Shown: piece after piece, positions 12,626-23,364 of the stretch | Layout: each line of letters opens with the position of its first letter | Numbering within the stretch: the stretch's first letter is position 1 | NCBI GenBank assembly: GCA_947650285.1 | Contig: CANTFL010001198.1 | Location: 496,001-560,000, forward strand | DNA: 64,000 nucleotides | From: Hyaloperonospora brassicae | Taxonomy: Eukaryota; Oomycota; Peronosporomycetes; Peronosporales; Peronosporaceae | Direction of reading: 5' to 3' | The notes under the pieces: model-generated | The model's database searches: none | What the model saw: the letters and a program-made list of their open reading frames with translations, nothing else | What the model was told of the DNA's origin: nothing | Position numbers and translations under genes: made by a program

Positions 12626-12943
12626 CTATAAATTCTTCAATCTTCCAGGCACGTTAGTCACCGTCGGCACCCAAGAAACGTCTCCTCGTATCGATGTTTT
12701 GGCTTTTGGTTGGTCCATGCCGATTTTCACCTCTGTAGACCCTCCCACAGATATAACAACATGCTCATTTTTACCATCAATTGCTTGTATGGAGAATCTG
12801 TATGGCGGTCTTCGCCTCGTCAACCTTATACTAACTTCATCTGGCGAAAATATAGTTCCGCTGTCCAGATCCAAACGATCCCTGTCGGTTCCAAGAAATA
12901 CATGCTTAATATTGTCTATTGACCGACTTGGTCCCTGACCCAT
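12626..12943 (-). pseudogene. Protease-like tail of decayed gypsy element
   Basis: A 105-codon minus-strand frame with an internal FLGTDRDRLDLDSGTIF segment followed by SPDEVSIRL. This pattern resembles the end of the retropepsin domain in Ty3/gypsy Pol (LGTD followed by a short beta-rich linker). The catalytic Asp-Ser/Thr-Gly motif is not visible upstream, so this is only a fragment. The call rests on family resemblance and position downstream of gag-like pieces. Confidence 0.35.
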
Positions 12944-13379
12944 ACATCAAAATAATACACCAATGATTCGCCCAACGTGATCCTGATCTTAGTCCATCTG
13001 ATTTCGAATACGCTCTCTCGCAAATCTCTACACATTCCTATGCGTGACTTGTGTCGATCATACAACCCACCTTCCTAGCAGAGGTTGTGTCGATGATCAC
13101 AACTTCGGCACCAGATTCAAACAACATAATAGTCTTCTCGTTGTTTATATTGCCCACAGCTTTCTCTTGATTGACCGTTTTTATGGTGTGTGATAATTTC
13201 AGTATCATCTTGATACACTCGGCGCAAAATCGAGCCTTATCCTTATAGGCGACCGGATGTATTAGTGAACATTTTCATGCTTGAAACCGAAAAAGTAACT
13301 AAGGTAAATCTCCGTGTATTAGCCGTGGGTATTCTGGGTCATCAATGTTGCGATCATGCTTCTTCTTTTACACGTATTA

Positions 13380-14660
13380 GTAAATGAAAAGCCTTAAACG
13401 CTCGGCTCGTGTCAGGTTCCATCCTGGCGTGCGTCCTAATTCAACTTTCTTACACCTTGGGCAAATACATCCCAGACTCTTTTGTAGGTACAAACTACTT
13501 GTGGATCAGATTGTAAAACTCTTCCATGGAACATATACTCTCCTGTATTCCTCCGCAAGGGGCGCACACATAGATACACTTGTCCGACGAGTGTCCTTTC
13601 TGACCGCTTTTCTGGCAGGTCAATTTCTTTCAACACCCACGATCTTCATGTCTCGTAGATCCGCAGTAGATGCTCGGCATCGATCGTCCCATAAGAGATT
13701 GATCTTTACAATCCGGAACTTATCATCGTTCGACGGGATCCACATCGCGTGGATGGTAATATTGATAGCTCCCGCGCGGCGAGTTTCCAAAGTCTTTTTT
13801 ATGCCCAGTATTGGTCTCGCCTTGTCCATCATGATAATTTTTATGAAAATTTGGTACGATCCTGGGATCCGGCCGCACACGTTCGGCGTCGGTCTGCATC
13901 CACATCCGATTGACTATAAATCCGATCAGCTACTTTCACTTTCTTCAACTAGAATCGCTTGCACCGCTTAGATCGGTTTTGGCGTTGTCGATCTGAACTA
14001 AAACCCGATTGCGGTCTAAACTTTCTCGATCCCGTACCCGCCTTATTAGCTCTAATTTTCATGCGCTGGTAGGCGCGCAAAATATTTTCATTTCAGCATC
14101 CATTTATCGTAATTAAGTCAACCACTTAGCTGAATTACGAGCTTTAAGCGATTTAATTAGATGATCGACATGTTAGCGTGACATGACTGGCTTTGCTTCT
14201 CGGATCGATGGCTTTGCAAGGATCTCCGCCACATTCAGCCGATATAGATGTTCCAGAGGAGTCCCTTCTGGCCGTTTCCTTGCATGGTAGTATTGTCGGC
14301 TCCTTCAAACGACATGTCCTCCATATTAAATAAAAATCTTTCCAGAATGGGGTCCAAGCACGGCGAGTCAATCGGCTTAGCTGGCTGTACTACTTTCGCG
14401 CCGGTCCCGTAACCATATCGCCTGCACTATACCCTTCTCCGCATCCGGAGGTTGGTCAAGCAAGAATATGCACTTGTCTTTGCCATTTCAACTCCTAACT
14501 TATTCTTCGTTTCGATGTCTACCATTAAACTCATTCATATCGCTGATAGCCGATACTCGTAACCTCTGCGTCTTCAATTTACCACTTGACATGGTCTCAA
14601 CAGCGGCCATCAGTGTTCGTCCAAAATCTTTATCTTCGAAATCATCAAAAATCTTATTTT
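13380..14660 (-). pseudogene. Capsid and linker pieces of gag, decayed gypsy element
   Basis: On the minus strand the frame around 14660-14400 reads MNEFNGRHRNEE and later FLLDQPPDAEKG, as in the capsid (retrotransposon gag) domain of Ty3/gypsy elements. The next part (14371-14153) in two frames reads pieces such as HVDHLIKSL. A linker piece near 13600-13400 follows. Several stops and frame changes are present. No zinc knuckle is clearly visible. Confidence 0.4.
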
Positions 14661-15398
14661 TACGATCGAATATGATGCGAAATTTTCACTGGCTCTATCC
14701 CCTCATATCGGAAAGTTTGCTTCTGTGGTCGTGGCATATACTGTCGATTTATAATCGCTCTTATAAGCCGTATTCCTCCATTTTCTTCGTTCTTATTCAC
14801 GGCTTATATAAGTACGGCTGCAGCCTGCCAGAGAGAAACTGGAAGCCTCGGTCGAACTCGCCTCTACCGAAGTCATCATTGAGAGGGATAGTGCATCGCC
14901 GGACGTTCTCAATGACATCCGTTGAATATCCAATTAATCGTCGAATTCCAAGTCCGAGTTCACTTACGCGATATGCAACGATCCGGTATGATAACTTATT
15001 AATGCGTCTGCGATTGGCGTGATCGCTTGCTCCGATGAAACGTAATCAATTCATTCATCAATGGTCGGCTTGGTCAATTCTTTTTTAAAATGCCACTGAT
15101 GATCAACTTGCTCAACTTTTTACGCAACGGTTTGTCTGCATTATTCTCTTGGTCAATATCGCATCCCAATAACGTCTGCGCATAGAAACATCCAAAAGCA
15201 ATCCCGCGTCTTGTGGCAACTTCGTAAGAATACGGATCGCCTACAACTGGACGGAGGATGAGACTGGAGATGATGTTGGCTTTCGAAGCGAATCGATCGG
15301 CTGTTCATTCAACTGCAGCACTGAGTCACTGAAAACGGTTTATTCAACTCCTTCCAGTTGTATTCTTTCTTCATCAGATTCATCTGCCAATCCTTAGG

Positions 15399-15834
15399 TC
15401 AGCCCGTCATCTTGGCTTTATCCTTCATAAACTTCATCGGACGCTTAATTTTTTTTATAGCGCGATCTCGTGGATTTGATCCAGTCCTGCGATCGTGTTG
15501 ATCCGATCTTCCCCTACTGTCCTGTGTATCCGATCTACCTGTTTCTTTCTTCATTAGCTCAGCCTTCACTATCGTCTTCTTCGATGTTGCTGGAAGTGTA
15601 TCATGGTATATAGCTTTCGCCAAAGAGCTTTCGCCCAGCGGATCATGCTTAGCAGTACGGTCCGCGGTGGTTTCCAAAACAATTTTGGAATGGTTTGAGG
15701 TTGTTTTTTTCAAATCGACAAGTCGATCTTCCTATGTAATTTTCTGTTGTCAGAGCCCCTCCCAAAACCTTGTTTATTGGGGGATCCGTAACTTCTCGTG
15801 ACTGCGGCGATTCCTCAGCCTCAGACGCTTCCAT
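15399..15834 (-). pseudogene. Basic low-complexity reading frame, decayed gypsy element
   Basis: Two overlapping minus-strand frames (15834-15649 and 15713-15399). The second is very rich in Lys, Arg, Asp and Ser (RGRSDQHDRRTGSN type). It probably belongs to the N-terminal part of the same gag-like gene. I cannot assign a domain. Confidence 0.3.
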
Positions 15835-16589
15835 CCCAGATTCAGTCTCTATCTTATCATCTTCACTCAGGGACTCAAGGTAAAATCTTCAGTAACGGGA
15901 AGATCGAAGCACGGCCACCATTGTGGTGGAGCGGGGCTCGCAAAGTTGCTTATGTGATCTCGCCTCTCCACTAGTGCCCAGACGACTAACTATTAGAAGG
16001 GTTTTCTTTTCTGTGCTGGACTTTTTTCCTTACCTTGTGTACCCGTCGGTAGGGTGAGCTGCACTCTTCTTGGTGGACTCTTGTCGATGCTAAGATTAAC
16101 AGTGTTTTGGACGGGGTGATCGCGTGAAAAACATTACGCGATCACATGTCACTTGTAGATACTTGATATAGGCAAACTGGATCTCAGCAAGATTGCCTTG
16201 TCCAATACTTAGATATTGATCTGCATGAACTCCTGACCACTTGAGCTGCCTCCCGATCTTGATCACTCTTTCTTTCTTGCCGCTCCCTACCGCTATTGTC
16301 TTGTTGATTGTGACAGTTCTTTACGCACCTGGCCAAGGAATTCGAGCGCCACACTGATAAACACAAACGGCGCAAATCTTCGTTTATTCGAGGGGGGGCA
16401 GATATCCAGCCCGGAAGAGATGACGCCTGTCTTTTAAAGTAAAGTGAACTCTGTTTAAAGTTAGCCAACCAAATCGAGACAGTTACGACGTAGCCTATCT
16501 ATGCCAAAAGCACTGACCACGCGTCGTCATATATCTCTTCTGTCCCGTAGGCTCCTGAGTTATCCTCTACCCCTGGCTTAGGTCAGGAT

Positions 16590-16802
16590 CTAATCTGGGA
16601 TCGGATTCCCTGGTGGATCGAATCCTCTATTGGATCGAAATTGGATCAGATCCAATCTCGGATCCAATTCCCTCTCTAACAGTATCCCTCTTCGATTGAA
16701 TCTCCTCTCAGATCCGATCCCTTTTTGAATAATATCCTTTTCAGACTGGATCCGGTGGTCGTGATCCACCCATTCAGACTTCGTACCTAGGCCGGGTGGC
16801 AC
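16590..16802 (-). repeat. GGATC-rich degenerate repeat
   Basis: About 200 bp in which GGATC/GATCC-containing words recur every 15-25 bp. The minus strand is open for 70 codons and gives a repetitive Arg/Asp/Pro-rich peptide. It may be a repetitive gag N-terminus. It is not an exact tandem array. Confidence 0.4.
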
Positions 16803-16850
16803 GGTAACCCTCCTTCCCTTCCTTTCTCACATTATTCTTCGATCCACTTT

Positions 16851-17252
16851 TCCACAGGTACGATTAGTCTAAGCGGTTTTTTTACACAAAATTAAAACAG
16901 AGTTCAGTTCCCCTTTTAATACTTTAGAGAAACGTGCCTTTTAAGCCGTATTAGGTCGTAAGAGAATCAAGTCCTTCTAAACCATGGACTCCTCAGCAAA
17001 CTGTGCAGTCGATTCGCTTCATTGTCGAGGCCTCTTAAACAAGGACTTGAAGCTTTAAGGTCGTTGACTCCTTAAGTCTAATTTTTGAAATGAAAAGGCC
17101 TGCTCGTCAAGCAGAAAGCCTTCCTCTGCCTAGGAGCTGTGCCATATCCGCTGTATAATCTTTGTATCTAAGATTAAAAACAAGCTCATCCTTCACACGT
17201 TCATCAAAACATCTGACTCCATGGTTATATCTGACCCCATGAGTGCTGACCA
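16851..17252. other. Spacer left of element 1, nothing recognised
   Basis: AT-rich DNA without a credible gene. A word related to GAACTCTGTTTTAA occurs inverted here (near 16890) and direct near 16446 and 11330, but this is too short to define a repeat family. Confidence 0.4.
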
Positions 17253-17643
17253 TGTAACGAGGCAGCCCGTTACATGGAATTGTCACTTTAAGGAAAGTGA
17301 CAATAAAGAATATTATGCTGAACTTTCTTTGAACAATATCACCAAAGTGGTGATATTGAAGGGTCGACCAAAGAGTCTGTTCATTGGTTGATATCTTGAT
17401 GATATCAACCCACCAATCGCCGCAAGACGCGCGCAATGAGTGGTGACGAGACGGCATCATACACTCAGTTAGATTAACATAATTAAGTTAAGTCAAACAG
17501 AGAGACAGTAGTTAAAAGACTTAATTTTATTAATATAACGGTTCTGCTTTTACCTTACCTACGCTTCCTTGCTTGCCTTGTGTACATCTGTCGGGGAACC
17601 GACACCCTTGCGTTAAGTTCACGCAAGGGTTTGCCCCGTTACA
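17253..17643 (+). repeat. 5' LTR of element 1 (lineage A, 391 bp)
   Basis: Begins TGTAACGAGGC and ends CCCCGTTACA. Internal stems include TTGTCACTT, AATATCACCA and GGTTGATATC-type arms with perfect partners close by. It would supply promoter and polyadenylation signals. Confidence 0.95.
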
Positions 17644-17645
17644 CC

Positions 17646-17663
17646 TGGTAGCACTTTGTAGTC
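17646..17663 (+). other. Primer-binding site candidate
   Basis: TGGTAGCACTTTGTAGTC starts 2 nt after the LTR. The leading TGG is the complement of a tRNA CCA end. The same word follows the LTRs of elements 0 and 2. The tRNA cannot be named without the host tRNA set. Confidence 0.55.
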
Positions 17664-17687
17664 CTTACAAGGACCCCAACATCCAAC

Positions 17688-18761
17688 ATGAACATGTCGG
17701 ATGATGAAGAGACCCTTCACGCCACGCGTGAAGGGATTACCCATTTGAGTGACATCAAATGGGGTGCGGTAGAAGGAATGAGTTCTACCGTAGGCGAGCT
17801 CGCCATTAGCGCCATGTTGGAGTCTCTAGACAGAGACCAACAACATGCCGCTATCGCCAAGTTCATTCAAAATGAACTTGACGCCGAAAGGGAGAAAGTA
17901 GCCTTGATTCACCAGCAAGTCTCTCAACAGGCCTAGCAGTTGAGAGAACTCGGTGCTCAACAGACGGAGCTGTTGAGACAGCAGCAATTCCATGCTGCTG
18001 TGGGCGGGACGGCGCATGCGCGTCGTCCCGAAGTGATGAAAGTCGACATCTCCAAGTACAGTGGAGTCCCGGAGGACTCCCTGTTACTGTGGTTTGTCGA
18101 ACTCGACAGAGCCCTAAGGGCTCGTCGCGTCGAAGATTAGCAAATGAAACTCACATTTGCTCAGACCCACTTGGCAGGGCGTACCAAAACTTGGTCCCTG
18201 GGACTCGAGAGTAGCGACCCAATGTTTTTAGGTCTCTAGATGACTTCAAGTCCCGGCTCAGACAAACGTTTGAGCCGCCACGGGCTGAGTTCAGAGCTCG
18301 TATCAAAGCTCCTGAAACTCAAGCAGGGTAAGCGTGATGTGCACGCTTACGATCAACATATACGACTCCTCGCGAGTAGTATAACTGCCAACCCAGTCCA
18401 TGAACACACGTTGATTACGGTGTTCATGCAAGGGCTCGCAGAGGTGCCCGTCAGGAGCCACCTGATCCGCCTTGAGCTGAATACGCTTGAAGAAGCGATA
18501 TCAGCCGCGGAACAGAAAGACTTTAGCATGAGCCTATCTCATGCTAACTCAAACTCTTACCGTCCACCGAGACGACAAGAGATCGGAGGTGCAGAACCAA
18601 TGGACCTCTGCTATGTTGAGAGCAAGAGACCTCGCTCTTCGAACAACAAGCGATTGCAGAGGTGCAATCGCTGTCAGAAGTTAGGGCACTACGCATACGA
18701 GTGTAGTGCTCCGCGCCCAGTACCAAACAGTACTGAGCGAAATGGACGACAATTTGCCTGA
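17688..18761 (+). pseudogene. Gag of element 1, broken
   Basis: Starts MNMSDDEE. Compared with the intact copy in element 0 it has an in-frame TAG at about 17934 (Glu codon in the others), another TAG at about 18138 and a shift near 18220. The last part (18240-18761) is open and holds the zinc knuckle CNRCQKLGHYAYECS. Particle protein would have to be supplied by another copy. Confidence 0.9.
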
Positions 18762-21700
18762 AAGGGCAATGGGCGTGGGTCCAGCGCTGTTGCGAAGCCG
18801 CAACAGCGAGACGGGCCATCAAAAAATGGTCGGGGTCAGTAGGGGCGGAGCGCCCTACTGATCCAGCAACCTCAAGAGAATTTGCAAATCTCTTGACGAA
18901 AGTTGCTCCAGATACACAATCATTGTGTGTCTCTGCACCTGGTGATGACGTTTCGCTCATCACCTTGAAGTTGGAAGCGACAAATGACTTGTCGCTTCGT
19001 GCCCTAGTAGACTGTGGGGCGTCGAACAACTTTGTTCGTCGCCAGTCACTAGAGGGTCGTAGGCTCAAGTTCGTTGAGCGCGACATTCCCCTCACAAGGA
19101 TGACGGTGCGCCTTGCAACAGGCGCATCGATAACCGTTGAGAAACGTGTAGTAGGAATCCACTACACGTTAGAGGGCGAGCAGTACGATGATGATTTCAT
19201 CGTACTAGATCTGGATGACAAATTTGATGTCATCCTGGGATTACCTTGGCTCAGAAAGAACGAGCCAAGAGTGAACTGGCAGTATCGATCCGTGAAGATG
19301 CCTGCCGCTTGTTCATCAGATGGCCATCTGATGAACATCTTGGAGCGTCCACAAGCGTGTGGATGTTCTGCGAGTGAGTGCGATGGCCTCACTTGCGGTA
19401 CGGTCGTTAGCACGACTGCACAAGATCAAAGTGTAGGTGATCACTACACTGTGGAGCAAGCTCCCGTCGGCTGTACAGAAGTACAGGCTGCGCCGAAGGT
19501 CCACCACTCGAATAAGTCAAGTGGACCGGGACATGGATGCATGCCTAGCCGGCAGCATCTTAGACAAAAGAAACCTGTTGTCCCCAAGGGGCAACATGGA
19601 AATCATAGGTCGACTGGAGAGTCGACCGTAGAGGACCGGTACCTGACTATGGTTGCACAGCCACAGTCAGAAGACGTCGAGGGAATAAGTCCCCACGTAC
19701 TTGAGGAAGGAATTCCTCAAGAGTCACTTGCTGAAGGATCGGGCCCTCAGCAAACTGTGGCAGAAAGGTCCCATGAAGAAACCGAGACGTTGAACGTCTT
19801 GGTCAATGACGGATCAAGCGTTGGCGATTATACGCTTGATCTGATTGTGCCTCCGAAGTTGACTTCGGAGATAGCTCAATTTCCAACGCTAGAACCGAAA
19901 CGGTTCTTGCGTGATCTGCGCAGTGGCAAAGTCAAGCAGATCTGCATACTCGTCGCGGAGGACGAGTATGTGACCGACATTCGGTCGGCAACAGTATTTG
20001 CTGAGAACGAACGGGTTCTCAGCAGCTCATCAATGGACGAAAGTGCTCTCGATGAGAAGACTCGGATTGAGCGATACGCGTCCCAATCCTGGGAGTCACT
20101 TCAGGCAAATCCTTTGTATAAGGATTTGATCGAATTTAGGGATGTGTTCCCTGAATCCGTACCTTGCGAGTTGCCTAAAGACAAAGGCACTCGACACGAG
20201 ATCGAGCTCAGACCGGGCTCGAAGTACTGTGTCATGAAGCAGTGGCCATTGCCTCGTGAACAAGTACTAGCGATCGACAAGTTCTTTGCCGATCGCTTAG
20301 CAGCGGGCCACGTGAGGGAATCAACATCCCCTCACAGCTCTTCGAGCTTCTGTGTGCGAAAGTCCACAGGAGGGTGGCGGATAGTGCACGCACTCAACAA
20401 GTTGAATGCTGAAACGGTACCGGCTCAGACGCCGATACCGAGGAAGGACGTAATCATAGATGGTATGTCAAAGAGTACCATCCTTTCGTCTATGGATCTG
20501 ATGGATGGATTCGATCAGATCCTCATGCGTGAACGGGACATCCCGTTCACGGCAGTGAGTACCCCCAGCGGAATGCTGTGGGAGTGGCTAGTGATGCCAC
20601 AGGGGCTGAGTAATGCCCCTGCAACATTCAACAGATGTGTAACAAATCTGTTGAGACCGGTGCGAGACTTCGCACCGAGTTACTTCGACGATGTGTTCGT
20701 CCATAGCCGGGCTATGGACGGAAAGACGGACGTTGAAGTTCACAGAACTCACGTTCTTCAGGTTCTTCAACTTATGCGCAAGTATAAGTTGTACGCCAAC
20801 CTCAAGAAGTGTATATTCGCGGCTAGCGAAATACCACTACTTGGGTGCATCGTGGGTAAACACGGCGTACGCCCTGATCCCGAAAAGATCAAGGCGATCA
20901 CCGACTGGCCAGTGCCAGTCGATGTCAAGGGACTAAGGAATCTCCTTGGTCTAGAGGCGTACTTGCACAAGTACTCGCGCAACTACGCCGAGATGACTGT
21001 TCATCTTTCTTGCTTGCTCAAGAAAAATGTCAAGTGGTCATGGAACGCTGAGTGCCAGCGTTCCTTTGAAAGCATCAAGAAAAGCTTGATGCAATCGCCG
21101 ATCTTGGCGATTGCAGATCAGGACAGACCATTTCATGTGGTCTGTGACGCCAGCGATTTCGCAATCGGCTGTGCGTTAATGCAGTTCGATGCAGATGGCG
21201 CGGAGCGCGTCATCTGTTATCAATCGCGTCAGCTGCAAGCAGCTGAGCTCAATTACCCAGTGCATGACAAGGAACTCCTTGCCATGAAATACGCACTGGC
21301 TAAGTTTCGCGTCTATCTCTTGGGAGATAGACCGTTTGTTGTCTACACGGACCATGCGTCATTACGCACGGCCGTAAACAGCCCTCACCTCTCGCAAAGA
21401 ATGGCGAGGTGGCTGTCTTTCTTCGCGGAGTATAACTTCTCCGTGGAGTATAATCCAGGACGACTCAATGTCGTCGCGGATGCGCTTTCGCGCCGGCCCG
21501 ATTTCGAGCCGGACGCGCAATCCAACAGTGAGGACAAGCCCACTGTTGCGACACTTACAGCCAGTGTCCCGTCGTCAAGTTTACTTGACGACGTACGAAA
21601 GGCATACGCGGAAGATAAGGATCTTCTGCGATTGATGGATCATCTGGTGAATTTATCCTGTAAATCTATGAGGGATTTACCGGCTTTGTACCGATCCTCC

Positions 21701-22753
21701 TCGGATCGGCATAGTACACGCAACGGATTGCTGTACTATACAGCTGTTGCCGACGACACGCCTCGTGTCGTCGTACCCGCTCATCATGATTTGCGTTTAC
21801 GCATCATGTATGGGTGTCACGATGCCCCAACAAGCGGCCATCGTGGTAGAGAAAAGACTTACCTCACGGTAAGTCGTGACTTTTACTGGCCACACCAGTA
21901 TCAGTTTGTCCGCAAGTACATACGTGCTTGCGAGGTTTGTCAACGGGTGAAGCCTAGTCCTTCATCCCGTGCGCCATTGCAGCCTCTGCCTGTTCCGACA
22001 GAGTGCTGGCAGTCCGTTTCAATGGACTTCGTCTTCGGGTTTCCCGAAGACGCTCACAAGAATAATGGTATTCTTGTGTTTGTAGACCGATTCAGCAAGA
22101 TGGTCCATCTTGCTGCTGTACCTGAGTCGATCAAGGCTCAAGGTTGTGCTCGTGTCTTTCTCGACACGGTCTTTAGACTCCACGGGTTACCCCGTGAACT
22201 CGTATCCGACCGTGACCCTCGGTTCACGACGGCATTTTGGCAAACCGTGTTCCGTACCCTCGGAACACGATTGAATATGTCCACTTCTGACCATCCAGAA
22301 ACAGATGGTCAGACGGAACGTGCGAACCGTGTCCTCGAAGAGATCCTTCGAGGATATGTCCACTCGTTTCCGAGTTGGAGCGAATTCCTATACATGGTGG
22401 AATTCGCCATCAATAATTCGGTGCATGCTTCAAAACAGCACATACCGTTTTACGTGAATGGTTTACGCCATCCACGTGTGCCCGCTCTTCTAAAGTGTGA
22501 CTCTTGGATAAGGGGGGGACTCGCTCGAGCAAAAACCGTTTTGGCTCTTGCTCATCACGTGTCGACGCTAACGTCGTCACGTATGATGCCGATGTCGATC
22601 AAGTCGACATCGATGACGAAGATCAACTCAATAATAGCGGCAACGCTATTGTTGACTCGGATGATGATGACGATGCTGGTATATTCAGCATCGTCAACGA
22701 TTATGCCAGCGAGGAAGAAGACAACCTCGCTGAAGAAGAGAGCAATCTCTTAG
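18737..22753 (+). CDS. Pol polyprotein: protease, reverse transcriptase, RNase H, integrase core
   Basis: Open from 18737 with no ATG near the start. It overlaps gag by 25 nt in the -1 frame, so it would be made by frameshifting. Domains from the TTG at 18893: protease with LVDCGAS (about residue 36-42), reverse transcriptase with WLVMPQGLSNAP and the YFDDV active site (DNA about 20684), RNase H beginning VVCDASDFAIG with YTDHASL, integrase with an H/C zinc region (GHRG to CEVCQRVK), and core residues in MDFVFGF, SDRDPRF and TDGQTERAN. The true protein should end at the G-tract near 22512. Codons after it up to 22753 are out of phase and give an unrelated tail. Confidence 0.9.
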   Translation, partial: AKWTTICLKGQWAWVQRCCEAATARRAIKKWSGSVGAERPTDPATSREFANLLTKVAPDTQSLCVSAPGDDVSLITLKLEATNDLSLRALVDCGASNNFVRRQSLEGRRLKFVERDIPLTRMTVRLATGASITVEKRVVGIHYTLEGEQYDDDFIVLDLDDKFDVILGLPWLRKNEPRVNWQYRSVKMPAACSSDGHLMNILERPQACGCSASECDGLTCGTVVSTTAQDQSVGDHYTVEQAPVGCTEVQAAPKVHHSNKSSGPGHGCMPSRQHLRQKKPVVPKGQHGNHRSTGESTVEDRYLTMVAQPQSEDVEGISPHVLEEGIPQESLAEGSGPQQTVAERSHEETETLNVLVNDGSSVGDYTLDLIVPPKLTSEIAQFPTLEPKRFLRDLRSGKVKQICILVAEDEYVTDIRSATVFAENERVLSSSSMDESALDEKTRIERYASQSWESLQANPLYKDLIEFRDVFPESVPCELPKDKGTRHEIELRPGSKYCVMKQWPLPREQVLAIDKFFADRLAAGHVRESTSPHSSSSFCVRKSTGGWRIVHALNKLNAETVPAQTPIPRKDVIIDGMSKSTILSSMDLMDGFDQILMRERDIPFTAVSTPSGMLWEWLVMPQGLSNAPATFNRCVTNLLRPVRDFAPSYFDDVFVHSRAMDGKTDVEVHRTHVLQVLQLMRKYKLYANLKKCIFAASEIPLLGCIVGKHGVRPDPEKIKAITDWPVPVDVKGLRNLLGLEAYLHKYSRNYAEMTVHLSCLLKKNVKWSWNAECQRSFESIKKSLMQSPILAIADQDRPFHVVCDASDFAIGCALMQFDADGAERVICYQSRQLQAAELNYPVHDKELLAMKYALAKFRVYLLGDRPFVVYTDHASLRTAVNSPHLSQRMARWLSFFAEYNFSVEYNPGRLNVVADALSRRPDFEPDAQSNSEDKPTVATLTASVPSSSLLDDVRKAYAEDKDLLRLMDHLVNLSCKSMRDLPALYRSSSDRHSTRNGLLYYTAVADDTPRVVVPAHHDLRLRIMYGCHDAPTSGHRGREKTYLTVSRDFYWPHQYQFVRKYIRACEVCQRVKPSPSSRAPLQPLPVPTECWQSVSMDFVFGFPEDAHKNNGILVFVDRFSKMVHLAAVPESIKAQGCARVFLDTVFRLHGLPRELVSDRDPRFTTAFWQTVFRTLGTRLNMSTSDHPETDGQTERANRVLEEILRGYVHSFPSWSEFLYMVEFAINNSVHASKQHIPFYVNGLRHPRVPALLKCDSWIRGGLARAKTVLALAHHVSTLTSSRMMPMSIKSTSMTKINSIIAATLLLTRMMMTMLVYSASSTIMPARKKTTSLKKRAIS

Positions 22754-23364
22754 CAGTGCGCACGAAGCGCACTGCTAGACAAAACAAAGAGTCAGCAGAG
22801 AACTTCCTGCTGACTCGAGAAGCGGTAGTCCGTTTCGTTCAGGACTCCATCGCAAATGCGGTGGACCGTCAGAAACGGAACGCAGACAAGAATGGAAGAG
22901 CAAATGTTCTTTCATTTAAAGTTAACAACCTAGTACTACTGTCTACGGTAAACTTACCAAGACATGCAGTCACTAGTGTCGGCAGTAGTAAACTACTGCC
23001 GAAGTACATTGGGCCATTTCGAGTGTTGCATCGCAAGGGCAATGCATACACGATCGAATTGCCACGTAAGATGCGCACGCATCCTACTTTTCACGTGGGG
23101 AGGCTCAGGCCGTACTGTCAGTACGAGCCTTCTTCTTCCGATGAAGATAGCCCCCACGTTCAAGAACATCCATCAAGTTCTTGCGTTCGCGCTCCAGACG
23201 ATCCGTCTGGTTGCGCGGATATAATACCTCGGAACTCAACCGAGATATCTCCCCGCGAGCTGTCTCCAGCTCGCCGAATAGGGAGCGTACATCCCGATCG
23301 ATCTGAAGCTGCGCTGTGGCATAATCGGCGCGATCCCCCGCCCGATCAGCCTCGTGATCCTTGA
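22504..23364 (+). CDS. Pol continuation: acidic linker and integrase C-terminal domain
   Basis: This frame is the natural continuation of integrase but is offset by one base at the 7-G tract (22512-22518). It carries a Ser-rich start, an acidic stretch (DSDDDDDAG, EEEDNLAEEES), a conserved RTARQNKESAENFLLTREAV block and the integrase C-terminal LLPKYIGPFRVLHRKGNAY region followed by MRTHPTFHVGRLRPY. It ends at a TGA (23362-23364) that element 2 shares. Its last 260 bases overlap the antisense ORF on the other strand. Confidence 0.8.
   Translation: MDKGGTRSSKNRFGSCSSRVDANVVTYDADVDQVDIDDEDQLNNSGNAIVDSDDDDDAGIFSIVNDYASEEEDNLAEEESNLLAVRTKRTARQNKESAENFLLTREAVVRFVQDSIANAVDRQKRNADKNGRANVLSFKVNNLVLLSTVNLPRHAVTSVGSSKLLPKYIGPFRVLHRKGNAYTIELPRKMRTHPTFHVGRLRPYCQYEPSSSDEDSPHVQEHPSSSCVRAPDDPSGCADIIPRNSTEISPRELSPARRIGSVHPDRSEAALWHNRRDPPPDQPRDP

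Larger units (their letters stand above)
11309..16850 (-). mobile_element. Decayed second Ty3/gypsy-type element (gag-protease part)
   Basis: Minus-strand reading gives broken fragments in the order expected for gag and protease: basic low-complexity N-terminal parts (16.8-15.4 kb), a capsid-like region (14.66-14.1 kb), a linker region (13.9-13.4 kb) and a protease-like tail (12.94-12.63 kb). No reverse transcriptase follows before element 3 begins, so the right-hand half was lost or displaced. It lacks the dense inverted repeats of the chromovirus family. Boundaries are approximate because no LTR pair could be confirmed. Confidence 0.45.

Noticed and set aside
13384..13971. 195-codon plus frame in the decayed gypsy remnant
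   Set aside because: The opposite strand reads gag-like pieces in the expected order. The plus frame is hydrophobic and Ser-rich without any domain.
14468..15022. 184-codon plus frame
   Set aside because: The opposite strand has capsid-like words (MNEFNGRHRNEE, FLLDQPPDAEKG), so the plus frame is a shadow.
11329..16905. GAACTCTG-containing words as an LTR pair for the decayed gypsy element
   Set aside because: Similarity fades after about 25 bases and one copy is inverted. This is not enough to define LTRs.
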